NCBI GenBank assembly: GCA_027186245.1
Contig: CP114481.1
Span: forward strand, 48,949,501 to 49,013,500
DNA: 64,000 nucleotides
Source: Coriaria nepalensis
Taxonomy: Eukaryota > Streptophyta > Magnoliopsida > Cucurbitales > Coriariaceae
Direction: 5' to 3'
The position numbers and the translations under genes are program-made. Position 1 is the first letter of the stretch. Every line of letters starts with the position of its first letter. The notes under the pieces were generated by a model. The model was not told the origin of the DNA. It did no database searches and saw only the letters and a list, made by a program, of their open reading frames with translations. Positions 49,640 to 63,305 of the stretch are shown piece by piece.

Positions 49640-52600
49640 TATTTTTGCACTACAAACACAACTTTTGTGCATAACTTGCAAATGATCAATGCAAGGGAAG
49701 TGTGCATTCGTTTAAAATTAAAATCATTTCAATGAGTCATTTCAAGTTAATAACTTATTTCAAAGCAAGTCGAACGAATTCTAGTTTTGCACTATAGACA
49801 CTACTTTTGTGCATAACTTGCAAATGATCATTGCAAGGGAAGTGTGCATTCGTTTAACCTTAAAATCATTTCAATGAGTCATTTCAGGTCAATAACATAT
49901 TTCAAAGCAATTCGAACGAAGTCTATTTTTGCACTACAAACACAAGTTTTGGGCATAACTTCCACATGATCATTGCAAGGAAAGTGTGCATTCGTTTAAC
50001 CTTAAAATCATTTCAATCAGTCATTTTAAGTCAATAACTTATTTCAAAGCAATTCGAACGAATTCTATTTCTGCACTACAAACACAACTTTTGTGCATAA
50101 CTTGCGAATGATCAATGCAAGGAAAGTGTGCATTCGTTTAAAATTAAAATCATTTCAAAGAGTCATTTCAAGTAAATAACTTATTTCAAAGCAATCGAAC
50201 GAATTCTAGTTTTGCACTATAGACACAACTTTTGTGCATAACTTGCAAATGATCATTGCAAGAAAAGTGTGCATTCGTTTAACCTTAAAATCATTTCAAT
50301 GAGTCATTTCAAGTCAATAACTTATTTCAAAGCAAGTCGAATGAATTCTAGTTCTGCACTACTGACACAAGTTTTGTGCATAACTTTCAAATTATCATTC
50401 CAAGGAAAGTGGGTATTCGTTTAACCTTAAAATCATTTCAATGAGTCATTTCAAGTCAATAACTTATTTCAAACCAAGTCTTACGAATTCTAGTTTTCCA
50501 CTACAGACACAACTTTTGTGCATAACTTGCAAATGATCATTGCAAGGAAAGTGTGCATTCGTTTAAAATTAAAATCATTTCAATGAGTCCTTTCAAGTAA
50601 ATAACTTATTTCAAAGCAAGTCGAACGAATTCTAGTTTTGCACTATAGACACAACTTTTGTGCATAACTTGCAAATGATCATTACAGGGAAAGTGTGCAT
50701 TCGTTTAAAATTAAAATCATTTCAATGAGTCATTTCAGGTCAATAACATATTTCAAAGCAATTCCAACGAAGTCTATTTTTGCACTACAAAAACAAGTTT
50801 TGTGCATAACTTCCACATGATCATTGCAAGGAAAGTGTGCATTCGTTTAACCTTAAAATCATTTCAATGAGTCATTTCAAGTCAATAACTTATTTCAAAG
50901 CAAGTCGAATGAATTCTAGTTTTGCACTACTGACACAACTTTCGTGTATAACTTTCAAATGATCATTGCAAGGAAAGTGTGCATTCGTTTAAAATTAAAA
51001 TCATTTCAATGAGTCATTTCAGGTCAATAACATATTTCAAAGCAATTCCAACGAAGTCTATTTTTGCACTACAAAAACAAGTTTTGTGCATAACTTCCAC
51101 ATGATCATTGCAAGGAAAGTGTGCATTCGTTTAACCTTAAAATCATTTCAATCAGTCATTTTAAGTCAATAACTTATTTCAAAGCAATTCGAACGAATTC
51201 TATTTTTGCACTACAAACACAACTTTTGTGCATAACTTGCAAATGATCAATGCAAGGAAAGTGTGCATTCGTTTAAAATTAAAATCATTTCAATGAGTCA
51301 TTTCAAGTTAATAACTTATTCCAAAGCAAGTCGAACAAATTCTAGTTTTGCACTACAGACACAACTTTTGTGCATAACTGGCAAATGATCATTGCAAGGA
51401 AAGTGTGCATTTGATTAATCTTAAAATCATTTCAATGAGTCATTTCAAGTCAATAACTAATTTCAAAGCAATTCGAACAAATTCTAGTTTTGCACTACAG
51501 ACACAACTTTTGTGCATAACTTGCAAATGATGATCGCAAGGAAAGTGTGCATTCCTTTAACCTTAAAATCATTTCAATGAATCATTTCAAGTCAATAACT
51601 AATTTCAAAGCAATTCGAACGAATTCTATTTTTGCACTACAAAAACAAGTTTTGTGCATAACTTGCAAATGATCATTCCAAGGAAAGTGTGCATTCATTT
51701 AACCTTAAAATCATTTCAATCAGTCATTTCAAGTAAATATCATATTTCAAAGCAATTCGAACGAATTCTATTTTTGCACTACAAACACAACTTTTGTGCA
51801 TAACTTGCCAATGATCATTGCAAGGAAAGTGTGCATTCGTTTAACCTTAAAATCATTTCAATGAGTCATTTCAGGTCAATAACATATTTCAAAGCAATTC
51901 GAACGAAGTCTATTTTTGCACTACAAACACAAGTTTTGTGCATAACTTCCACATGACCATTGCAAGGAAAGTGTGCATTCGTTTAACCTTAAAATCATTT
52001 CAATCCGTCATTTTAAGTCAATAACTTATTTCAAAGCAATTCGAACGAATTCTATTTTTGCACTACAAACACAACTTTTGTGCATAACTTGCAAATGATC
52101 AATGCAAGGAAAGTGTGCATTCGTCTAAAATTAAAATCATTTCAATGAGTCATTTCAAGTAAATAACTTATTTCAAAGCAAGTTGAACGAATTCTAGTTT
52201 TGCACTATAGACACAACTTTGGTGCATAACTTGCAAATGATCATTGCAAGGAAAGTGTGCATTCGTTTAACCCTAAAATCATTGCAATGAGTCATTTCAG
52301 GTCAATAACATATTTCAAAGCAATTCGAACGAAGTCTTTTTTTGCACTACAAACACAAGTTTTGTGCATAACTTCCACATGATCATTGCAAGGAAAGTGT
52401 GCATTCGTTTAACCTTAAAATCATTTCAATCAGTCATTTTAAGTCAATAACTTATTTCAAAGGAATTCGAACAAATTCTATTTTTGCACTACAAACACAA
52501 CTTTTGTGCATAACTTGCAAATGATCAATGCAAGGAAAGTGTGCATTCGTTTAAAATTAAAATCATTTCAATGAGTCATTTAAAGTAAATAACTTATTTC

Positions 52601-55600
52601 AAAGCAAGTCGAACAAATTCTAGTTTTGCACTATAGACACAACTTTTGTGCATAACTGGCAAATGATCATTGCAAGGAAAGTGTGCATTTGTTTAATCTT
52701 AAAATCATTTCAATGAGTCATTTCAAGTCAATAACTAATTTCAAAGCAATTCGAACAAATTCTAGTTTTGCACTACAGACACAACTTTTGTGCATAACTT
52801 GCAAATGATCATCGCAAGGAAAGTGTGCATTCGTTTAACCTTAAAATCATTTCAATGAGTCATTTCAAGTCAATAACTAATTTCAAAGCAATTCGAACGA
52901 ATTCTATTTTTGTACTACAAACACAACTCTTGTGCATAACTTGCAAATGATCAATGCAAGGAAAGTGTGCATTCGTTTAAAATTAAAATCATTTCAATGA
53001 GTCATTTCAAGTAAATAACTTATTTCAAAGCAATTCGAACGAATTCTGTTTTTGCACTACAAACACAACTTTTGTGAATAACTTGCAAATAATCATTGCA
53101 AGGAAAGCGTCCATTTGTTTAACCTTAAAATCATTTAAATGAGTCATTTCAAGTCAATAACTTAATTCAAAGCAAGTCGAAAGAATTCTAGTTTTGCACT
53201 ACAAACAAAAGTTTTGTGCATAACTTACAAATGATCAATGCAAGGAAAGTGTCCATTCGTTTAACATTAAAATCATTTAAATGAGTCATTTCAAGTCAAT
53301 AACTTATTTCAAAGCAAGTCGAACGAATTCTAGTTTTGCACTACCAACAAAAGTTTTGTGCATAACATGCAAATGATCATTGCAAGGAAAGTGTGCATTC
53401 TTTTAACCTTAAAATCATTTCAATGAGTCATTACAAGCCAATAACTTATTTCAAAGCAATTCGAACGAATTTTATTTTTGCACTACAAACACAACTTTTG
53501 TGCATAACTTGCAAATGATCAATGCAAGGAAAGTGTGCATTCGTCTAAAATTAAAATCATTTCAATGAGTCATTTCAAGTAAATAACTTATTTCAAAGCA
53601 AGTTGAACGAATTCTAGTTTTGCACTATAGACAGAACTTTGGTGCATAACTTGCAAATGATCATTGCAAGGAAAGTGTGCATTCGTTTAACCTTAAAATC
53701 ATTGCAATGAGTCATTTCAGGTCAATAACATATTTCAAAGCAATTCAAACGAAGTCTATTTTTGCACTACAAACACAAGTTTTGTGCATAACTTCCACAT
53801 GATCATTGCAAGGAAAGTGTGCATTCGTTTAACCTTAAAATCATCTCAATCAGTCATTTTAAGTCAATAACTTATTTCAAAGCAATTCGAACGAATTCTA
53901 TTTTTGCACTACAAACACAACTTTTGTGCATAACTTGCAAATGATCAATGCAAGGAAAGCGTGCATTCGTTTAAAATTAAAATCATTTCGATGAGTCATT
54001 TCAAGTAAATAACTTATTTCAAAGCAACTCGAACGAATTCTAGTTTTGCACTATAGACACAACTTTTGTGCATAACTTGCAAATGATCATTGCAAGGAAA
54101 GTGTGCATTCGTTTAACCTTAAAATCATTTCAATGAGTCATTTCAAGTCAATAACTTATTTCAAAGCAAGTCTAATGAATTCTAGTTTTTCACTACAGAC
54201 ACAACTTTCGTGTATAACTTGCAAATGATCATTGCAAGGAAAGTGTGCATTCATTTAAAATTAAAATCATTTCAATGAGTCATTTCAGGTCAATAACATA
54301 TTTCAAAGCAATTCCAACGAAGTCTATTTTTGCACTACAAAAACAAGTTTTGTGCATAACTTCCACATGAGTATTGCAGGGAAAGTGTGCATTCGTTTAA
54401 CCTTAAAATCATTTCAATCAGTCATTTTAAGTCAATAACTTATTTCAAAGCAATTCGAACGAATTCTAGTTTTGCACTACAAACAAAAGTTTTGTGCATA
54501 ACTTGCAAATGATCAATGCAAGGAAAGTGTCCATTCGTTTAACCTTAAAATCATTTAAATGAGTCATTTCAAGTCAATAACTTATTTCAAAGCAAGTCGA
54601 ACGAATTCTAGTTTTGCACTACCAACAAAAGTTTTGTGCATAACATGCAAATGATCATTTCAAGGAAAGTGTGCACTCTTTTAACCTTAAAATCATTTCA
54701 ATGAGTCATTACAAGTCAATAACTTATTTCAAAGCAATTCGAACGAATTCTATTTTTGCACTACAAAAACAAGTTTTGTGCCTAACTTGCAAATGATCAT
54801 TCCAAGGAAAGTGTGCATTCATTTAACCTTAAAATCATTTCACTCAGTCATTTCAAGTCAATAACTAATTTCAAAGCAATTCGAACGAATTCTATTTTTG
54901 CACTACAAAAACAAGTTTTGTGCATAACTTGCAAATGATCATTCCAAGGAAAGTGTGCATTCATTTAACCTTAAAATCATTTCAATCAGTCATTTCAAGT
55001 AAATATCATATTTCAAAGTAATTCGAACGAATTCTATTTTTGCACTACAAACACAAGTTTTGTGCATAACTTGCAAATCATCATTCCAAGGAAAGTGTGC
55101 ATTCATTTAACCTTAAAATCATTTCAATCAGTCATTTCAAGTAAATATCATATTTCAAAGCAATTCGAACGAATTCTATTTGTGCACTACAAACACAACT
55201 TTTGTGCATAACTTGCAAATGGTCAATGCAAGGAAAGTGTGTATTCGTTTAACCTTAAAATGATTTCAATTAGTCATTTCAAGTCAATAACTTTTTTCAA
55301 AGCAAGTCGAATGAATTCTAGTTTTGCACTACAAACACAAGTTTTGTGCACAACACACAAATCATCATTGCAAGGAAAGTGTGTATTCTTTTAACCTTAA
55401 AATCATTTCAATGAGTCATTTCAAGTTAATAACTTATTTCAAAGCAATTCGAACGAATTCTATTTTTGCACTACAAAGACAAGTTTTGTGCATAACTTGC
55501 AAATGATCATTGCAAGGAAAGTGTGCATTCGTTTGACCTTAAAATCATTTGAATCAGTCATTTCAAGTCAATAACTTATTTCAAAGCAATTCGAACGAAT

Positions 55601-56454
55601 TCTATTTTTGCACTACAAACACAAGTTTTGTGCATAACTTGCAAATGATCATTGCAAGGAAAGTGTGCATTCGTTTGACCTTAAAATCATTTCAATCAGT
55701 CATTTCAAGTCAATAACTTATTTCGAAGCAATTCGAACGAATTCTATTTTTGCACTACAAACACCAGTTTTGTGCATAACTTGCAAATGATCATTCCAAG
55801 GAAAGTGTGCATTCATTTAACCTTAAAATCATTTCAATCAGTCATTTCAAGTCAATATCATATTTCAAAGCAATTCGAACGAATTCTGTTTTTTCACTAC
55901 AAACACAACTTTTGTGAATAACTTGCAAATAATCATTGCAAGGAAAGCGTCCATTTGTTTAACCTTAAAATCATTTAAATGAGTCATTTCAAGTCAATAA
56001 CTTAATTCAAAGCAAGTCGAAAGAATTCTAGTTTTGCACTACAAACACAAGTTTTGTGCATAACTTGCAAATCATCATTCCAAGGAAAGTGTGCATTCAT
56101 TTAACCTTAAAATCATTTCAATCAGTCATTTCAAGTAAATATCATATTTCAAAGCAATTCGAACGAATTCTAGTTTTGCACTATAGACACTACTTTTGTG
56201 CATAACTTGCAAATGATCATTGCAAGGAAAGTGTGCATTCGTTTAAAATTAAAATCATTTCAATGAGTCATTTCTGGTCAATAACATATTTCAAAGCAAT
56301 TCGAACGAAGTCTATTTTTGCACTACAAACACAAGTTTTGTGCATAACTTCCACATGATCATTGCAAGGAAAGTGTGCATTCGTTTAACCTCAAAATCAT
56401 TTCAATCAGTCATTTTAAGTCAATAACTTATTTCAAAGCAATTTGAACGAATTC
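49640..56454. repeat. S2: 6815-bp unit (48 monomers), tandem copy 1
   Basis: Near-perfect tandem with 56455-63269. The only differences I saw were CTTTCAAATG near 50951 versus CTTGCAAATG near 57766, and CAATCCGTC at 52006 versus CAATCAGTC at 58821. S2 and S3 share derived states absent from S1: CTATTTGTGCAC (55181, 61996), AAGGAATTCG (52462, 59277), AAGCGTGC (53957, 60772), TCATTTAAAG and ACAGAACTTTGG. The copy start is uncertain by about 50 bp. Confidence 0.92.
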
Positions 56455-59400
56455 TATTTTTGCACTACAAACACAACTTTTGTGCATAACTTGCAAATGA
56501 TCAATGCAAGGGAAGTGTGCATTCGTTTAAAATTAAAATCATTTCAATGAGTCATTTCAAGTTAATAACTTATTTCAAAGCAAGTCGAACGAATTCTAGT
56601 TTTGCACTATAGACACTACTTTTGTGCATAACTTGCAAATGATCATTGCAAGGGAAGTGTGCATTCGTTTAACCTTAAAATCATTTCAATGAGTCATTTC
56701 AGGTCAATAACATATTTCAAAGCAATTCGAACGAAGTCTATTTTTGCACTACAAACACAAGTTTTGGGCATAACTTCCACATGATCATTGCAAGGAAAGT
56801 GTGCATTCGTTTAACCTTAAAATCATTTCAATCAGTCATTTTAAGTCAATAACTTATTTCAAAGCAATTCGAACGAATTCTATTTCTGCACTACAAACAC
56901 AACTTTTGTGCATAACTTGCGAATGATCAATGCAAGGAAAGTGTGCATTCGTTTAAAATTAAAATCATTTCAAAGAGTCATTTCAAGTAAATAACTTATT
57001 TCAAAGCAATCGAACGAATTCTAGTTTTGCACTATAGACACAACTTTTGTGCATAACTTGCAAATGATCATTGCAAGAAAAGTGTGCATTCGTTTAACCT
57101 TAAAATCATTTCAATGAGTCATTTCAAGTCAATAACTTATTTCAAAGCAAGTCGAATGAATTCTAGTTCTGCACTACTGACACAAGTTTTGTGCATAACT
57201 TTCAAATTATCATTCCAAGGAAAGTGGGTATTCGTTTAACCTTAAAATCATTTCAATGAGTCATTTCAAGTCAATAACTTATTTCAAACCAAGTCTTACG
57301 AATTCTAGTTTTCCACTACAGACACAACTTTTGTGCATAACTTGCAAATGATCATTGCAAGGAAAGTGTGCATTCGTTTAAAATTAAAATCATTTCAATG
57401 AGTCCTTTCAAGTAAATAACTTATTTCAAAGCAAGTCGAACGAATTCTAGTTTTGCACTATAGACACAACTTTTGTGCATAACTTGCAAATGATCATTAC
57501 AGGGAAAGTGTGCATTCGTTTAAAATTAAAATCATTTCAATGAGTCATTTCAGGTCAATAACATATTTCAAAGCAATTCCAACGAAGTCTATTTTTGCAC
57601 TACAAAAACAAGTTTTGTGCATAACTTCCACATGATCATTGCAAGGAAAGTGTGCATTCGTTTAACCTTAAAATCATTTCAATGAGTCATTTCAAGTCAA
57701 TAACTTATTTCAAAGCAAGTCGAATGAATTCTAGTTTTGCACTACTGACACAACTTTCGTGTATAACTTGCAAATGATCATTGCAAGGAAAGTGTGCATT
57801 CGTTTAAAATTAAAATCATTTCAATGAGTCATTTCAGGTCAATAACATATTTCAAAGCAATTCCAACGAAGTCTATTTTTGCACTACAAAAACAAGTTTT
57901 GTGCATAACTTCCACATGATCATTGCAAGGAAAGTGTGCATTCGTTTAACCTTAAAATCATTTCAATCAGTCATTTTAAGTCAATAACTTATTTCAAAGC
58001 AATTCGAACGAATTCTATTTTTGCACTACAAACACAACTTTTGTGCATAACTTGCAAATGATCAATGCAAGGAAAGTGTGCATTCGTTTAAAATTAAAAT
58101 CATTTCAATGAGTCATTTCAAGTTAATAACTTATTCCAAAGCAAGTCGAACAAATTCTAGTTTTGCACTACAGACACAACTTTTGTGCATAACTGGCAAA
58201 TGATCATTGCAAGGAAAGTGTGCATTTGATTAATCTTAAAATCATTTCAATGAGTCATTTCAAGTCAATAACTAATTTCAAAGCAATTCGAACAAATTCT
58301 AGTTTTGCACTACAGACACAACTTTTGTGCATAACTTGCAAATGATGATCGCAAGGAAAGTGTGCATTCCTTTAACCTTAAAATCATTTCAATGAATCAT
58401 TTCAAGTCAATAACTAATTTCAAAGCAATTCGAACGAATTCTATTTTTGCACTACAAAAACAAGTTTTGTGCATAACTTGCAAATGATCATTCCAAGGAA
58501 AGTGTGCATTCATTTAACCTTAAAATCATTTCAATCAGTCATTTCAAGTAAATATCATATTTCAAAGCAATTCGAACGAATTCTATTTTTGCACTACAAA
58601 CACAACTTTTGTGCATAACTTGCCAATGATCATTGCAAGGAAAGTGTGCATTCGTTTAACCTTAAAATCATTTCAATGAGTCATTTCAGGTCAATAACAT
58701 ATTTCAAAGCAATTCGAACGAAGTCTATTTTTGCACTACAAACACAAGTTTTGTGCATAACTTCCACATGACCATTGCAAGGAAAGTGTGCATTCGTTTA
58801 ACCTTAAAATCATTTCAATCAGTCATTTTAAGTCAATAACTTATTTCAAAGCAATTCGAACGAATTCTATTTTTGCACTACAAACACAACTTTTGTGCAT
58901 AACTTGCAAATGATCAATGCAAGGAAAGTGTGCATTCGTCTAAAATTAAAATCATTTCAATGAGTCATTTCAAGTAAATAACTTATTTCAAAGCAAGTTG
59001 AACGAATTCTAGTTTTGCACTATAGACACAACTTTGGTGCATAACTTGCAAATGATCATTGCAAGGAAAGTGTGCATTCGTTTAACCCTAAAATCATTGC
59101 AATGAGTCATTTCAGGTCAATAACATATTTCAAAGCAATTCGAACGAAGTCTTTTTTTGCACTACAAACACAAGTTTTGTGCATAACTTCCACATGATCA
59201 TTGCAAGGAAAGTGTGCATTCGTTTAACCTTAAAATCATTTCAATCAGTCATTTTAAGTCAATAACTTATTTCAAAGGAATTCGAACAAATTCTATTTTT
59301 GCACTACAAACACAACTTTTGTGCATAACTTGCAAATGATCAATGCAAGGAAAGTGTGCATTCGTTTAAAATTAAAATCATTTCAATGAGTCATTTAAAG

Positions 59401-62400
59401 TAAATAACTTATTTCAAAGCAAGTCGAACAAATTCTAGTTTTGCACTATAGACACAACTTTTGTGCATAACTGGCAAATGATCATTGCAAGGAAAGTGTG
59501 CATTTGTTTAATCTTAAAATCATTTCAATGAGTCATTTCAAGTCAATAACTAATTTCAAAGCAATTCGAACAAATTCTAGTTTTGCACTACAGACACAAC
59601 TTTTGTGCATAACTTGCAAATGATCATCGCAAGGAAAGTGTGCATTCGTTTAACCTTAAAATCATTTCAATGAGTCATTTCAAGTCAATAACTAATTTCA
59701 AAGCAATTCGAACGAATTCTATTTTTGTACTACAAACACAACTCTTGTGCATAACTTGCAAATGATCAATGCAAGGAAAGTGTGCATTCGTTTAAAATTA
59801 AAATCATTTCAATGAGTCATTTCAAGTAAATAACTTATTTCAAAGCAATTCGAACGAATTCTGTTTTTGCACTACAAACACAACTTTTGTGAATAACTTG
59901 CAAATAATCATTGCAAGGAAAGCGTCCATTTGTTTAACCTTAAAATCATTTAAATGAGTCATTTCAAGTCAATAACTTAATTCAAAGCAAGTCGAAAGAA
60001 TTCTAGTTTTGCACTACAAACAAAAGTTTTGTGCATAACTTACAAATGATCAATGCAAGGAAAGTGTCCATTCGTTTAACATTAAAATCATTTAAATGAG
60101 TCATTTCAAGTCAATAACTTATTTCAAAGCAAGTCGAACGAATTCTAGTTTTGCACTACCAACAAAAGTTTTGTGCATAACATGCAAATGATCATTGCAA
60201 GGAAAGTGTGCATTCTTTTAACCTTAAAATCATTTCAATGAGTCATTACAAGCCAATAACTTATTTCAAAGCAATTCGAACGAATTTTATTTTTGCACTA
60301 CAAACACAACTTTTGTGCATAACTTGCAAATGATCAATGCAAGGAAAGTGTGCATTCGTCTAAAATTAAAATCATTTCAATGAGTCATTTCAAGTAAATA
60401 ACTTATTTCAAAGCAAGTTGAACGAATTCTAGTTTTGCACTATAGACAGAACTTTGGTGCATAACTTGCAAATGATCATTGCAAGGAAAGTGTGCATTCG
60501 TTTAACCTTAAAATCATTGCAATGAGTCATTTCAGGTCAATAACATATTTCAAAGCAATTCAAACGAAGTCTATTTTTGCACTACAAACACAAGTTTTGT
60601 GCATAACTTCCACATGATCATTGCAAGGAAAGTGTGCATTCGTTTAACCTTAAAATCATCTCAATCAGTCATTTTAAGTCAATAACTTATTTCAAAGCAA
60701 TTCGAACGAATTCTATTTTTGCACTACAAACACAACTTTTGTGCATAACTTGCAAATGATCAATGCAAGGAAAGCGTGCATTCGTTTAAAATTAAAATCA
60801 TTTCGATGAGTCATTTCAAGTAAATAACTTATTTCAAAGCAACTCGAACGAATTCTAGTTTTGCACTATAGACACAACTTTTGTGCATAACTTGCAAATG
60901 ATCATTGCAAGGAAAGTGTGCATTCGTTTAACCTTAAAATCATTTCAATGAGTCATTTCAAGTCAATAACTTATTTCAAAGCAAGTCTAATGAATTCTAG
61001 TTTTTCACTACAGACACAACTTTCGTGTATAACTTGCAAATGATCATTGCAAGGAAAGTGTGCATTCATTTAAAATTAAAATCATTTCAATGAGTCATTT
61101 CAGGTCAATAACATATTTCAAAGCAATTCCAACGAAGTCTATTTTTGCACTACAAAAACAAGTTTTGTGCATAACTTCCACATGAGTATTGCAGGGAAAG
61201 TGTGCATTCGTTTAACCTTAAAATCATTTCAATCAGTCATTTTAAGTCAATAACTTATTTCAAAGCAATTCGAACGAATTCTAGTTTTGCACTACAAACA
61301 AAAGTTTTGTGCATAACTTGCAAATGATCAATGCAAGGAAAGTGTCCATTCGTTTAACCTTAAAATCATTTAAATGAGTCATTTCAAGTCAATAACTTAT
61401 TTCAAAGCAAGTCGAACGAATTCTAGTTTTGCACTACCAACAAAAGTTTTGTGCATAACATGCAAATGATCATTTCAAGGAAAGTGTGCACTCTTTTAAC
61501 CTTAAAATCATTTCAATGAGTCATTACAAGTCAATAACTTATTTCAAAGCAATTCGAACGAATTCTATTTTTGCACTACAAAAACAAGTTTTGTGCCTAA
61601 CTTGCAAATGATCATTCCAAGGAAAGTGTGCATTCATTTAACCTTAAAATCATTTCACTCAGTCATTTCAAGTCAATAACTAATTTCAAAGCAATTCGAA
61701 CGAATTCTATTTTTGCACTACAAAAACAAGTTTTGTGCATAACTTGCAAATGATCATTCCAAGGAAAGTGTGCATTCATTTAACCTTAAAATCATTTCAA
61801 TCAGTCATTTCAAGTAAATATCATATTTCAAAGTAATTCGAACGAATTCTATTTTTGCACTACAAACACAAGTTTTGTGCATAACTTGCAAATCATCATT
61901 CCAAGGAAAGTGTGCATTCATTTAACCTTAAAATCATTTCAATCAGTCATTTCAAGTAAATATCATATTTCAAAGCAATTCGAACGAATTCTATTTGTGC
62001 ACTACAAACACAACTTTTGTGCATAACTTGCAAATGGTCAATGCAAGGAAAGTGTGTATTCGTTTAACCTTAAAATGATTTCAATTAGTCATTTCAAGTC
62101 AATAACTTTTTTCAAAGCAAGTCGAATGAATTCTAGTTTTGCACTACAAACACAAGTTTTGTGCACAACACACAAATCATCATTGCAAGGAAAGTGTGTA
62201 TTCTTTTAACCTTAAAATCATTTCAATGAGTCATTTCAAGTTAATAACTTATTTCAAAGCAATTCGAACGAATTCTATTTTTGCACTACAAAGACAAGTT
62301 TTGTGCATAACTTGCAAATGATCATTGCAAGGAAAGTGTGCATTCGTTTGACCTTAAAATCATTTGAATCAGTCATTTCAAGTCAATAACTTATTTCAAA

Positions 62401-63305
62401 GCAATTCGAACGAATTCTATTTTTGCACTACAAACACAAGTTTTGTGCATAACTTGCAAATGATCATTGCAAGGAAAGTGTGCATTCGTTTGACCTTAAA
62501 ATCATTTCAATCAGTCATTTCAAGTCAATAACTTATTTCGAAGCAATTCGAACGAATTCTATTTTTGCACTACAAACACCAGTTTTGTGCATAACTTGCA
62601 AATGATCATTCCAAGGAAAGTGTGCATTCATTTAACCTTAAAATCATTTCAATCAGTCATTTCAAGTCAATATCATATTTCAAAGCAATTCGAACGAATT
62701 CTGTTTTTTCACTACAAACACAACTTTTGTGAATAACTTGCAAATAATCATTGCAAGGAAAGCGTCCATTTGTTTAACCTTAAAATCATTTAAATGAGTC
62801 ATTTCAAGTCAATAACTTAATTCAAAGCAAGTCGAAAGAATTCTAGTTTTGCACTACAAACACAAGTTTTGTGCATAACTTGCAAATCATCATTCCAAGG
62901 AAAGTGTGCATTCATTTAACCTTAAAATCATTTCAATCAGTCATTTCAAGTAAATATCATATTTCAAAGCAATTCGAACGAATTCTAGTTTTGCACTATA
63001 GACACTACTTTTGTGCATAACTTGCAAATGATCATTGCAAGGAAAGTGTGCATTCGTTTAAAATTAAAATCATTTCAATGAGTCATTTCTGGTCAATAAC
63101 ATATTTCAAAGCAATTCGAACGAAGTCTATTTTTGCACTACAAACACAAGTTTTGTGCATAACTTCCACATGATCATTGCAAGGAAAGTGTGCATTCGTT
63201 TAACCTCAAAATCATTTCAATCAGTCATTTTAAGTCAATAACTTATTTCAAAGCAATTTGAACGAATTCTATTTTTGCACTACAAACACAACTTTTGTGC
63301 ATAAC
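56455..63305. repeat. S3: 6815-bp unit, tandem copy 2
   Basis: Second tandem copy of S2, followed to about 63305, where it resumes the sequence that follows S1 (GCCAATGATC). It includes the fourth copy of the R unit's 141-bp GCAATCGAACG monomer (56869-57009). Confidence 0.92.
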
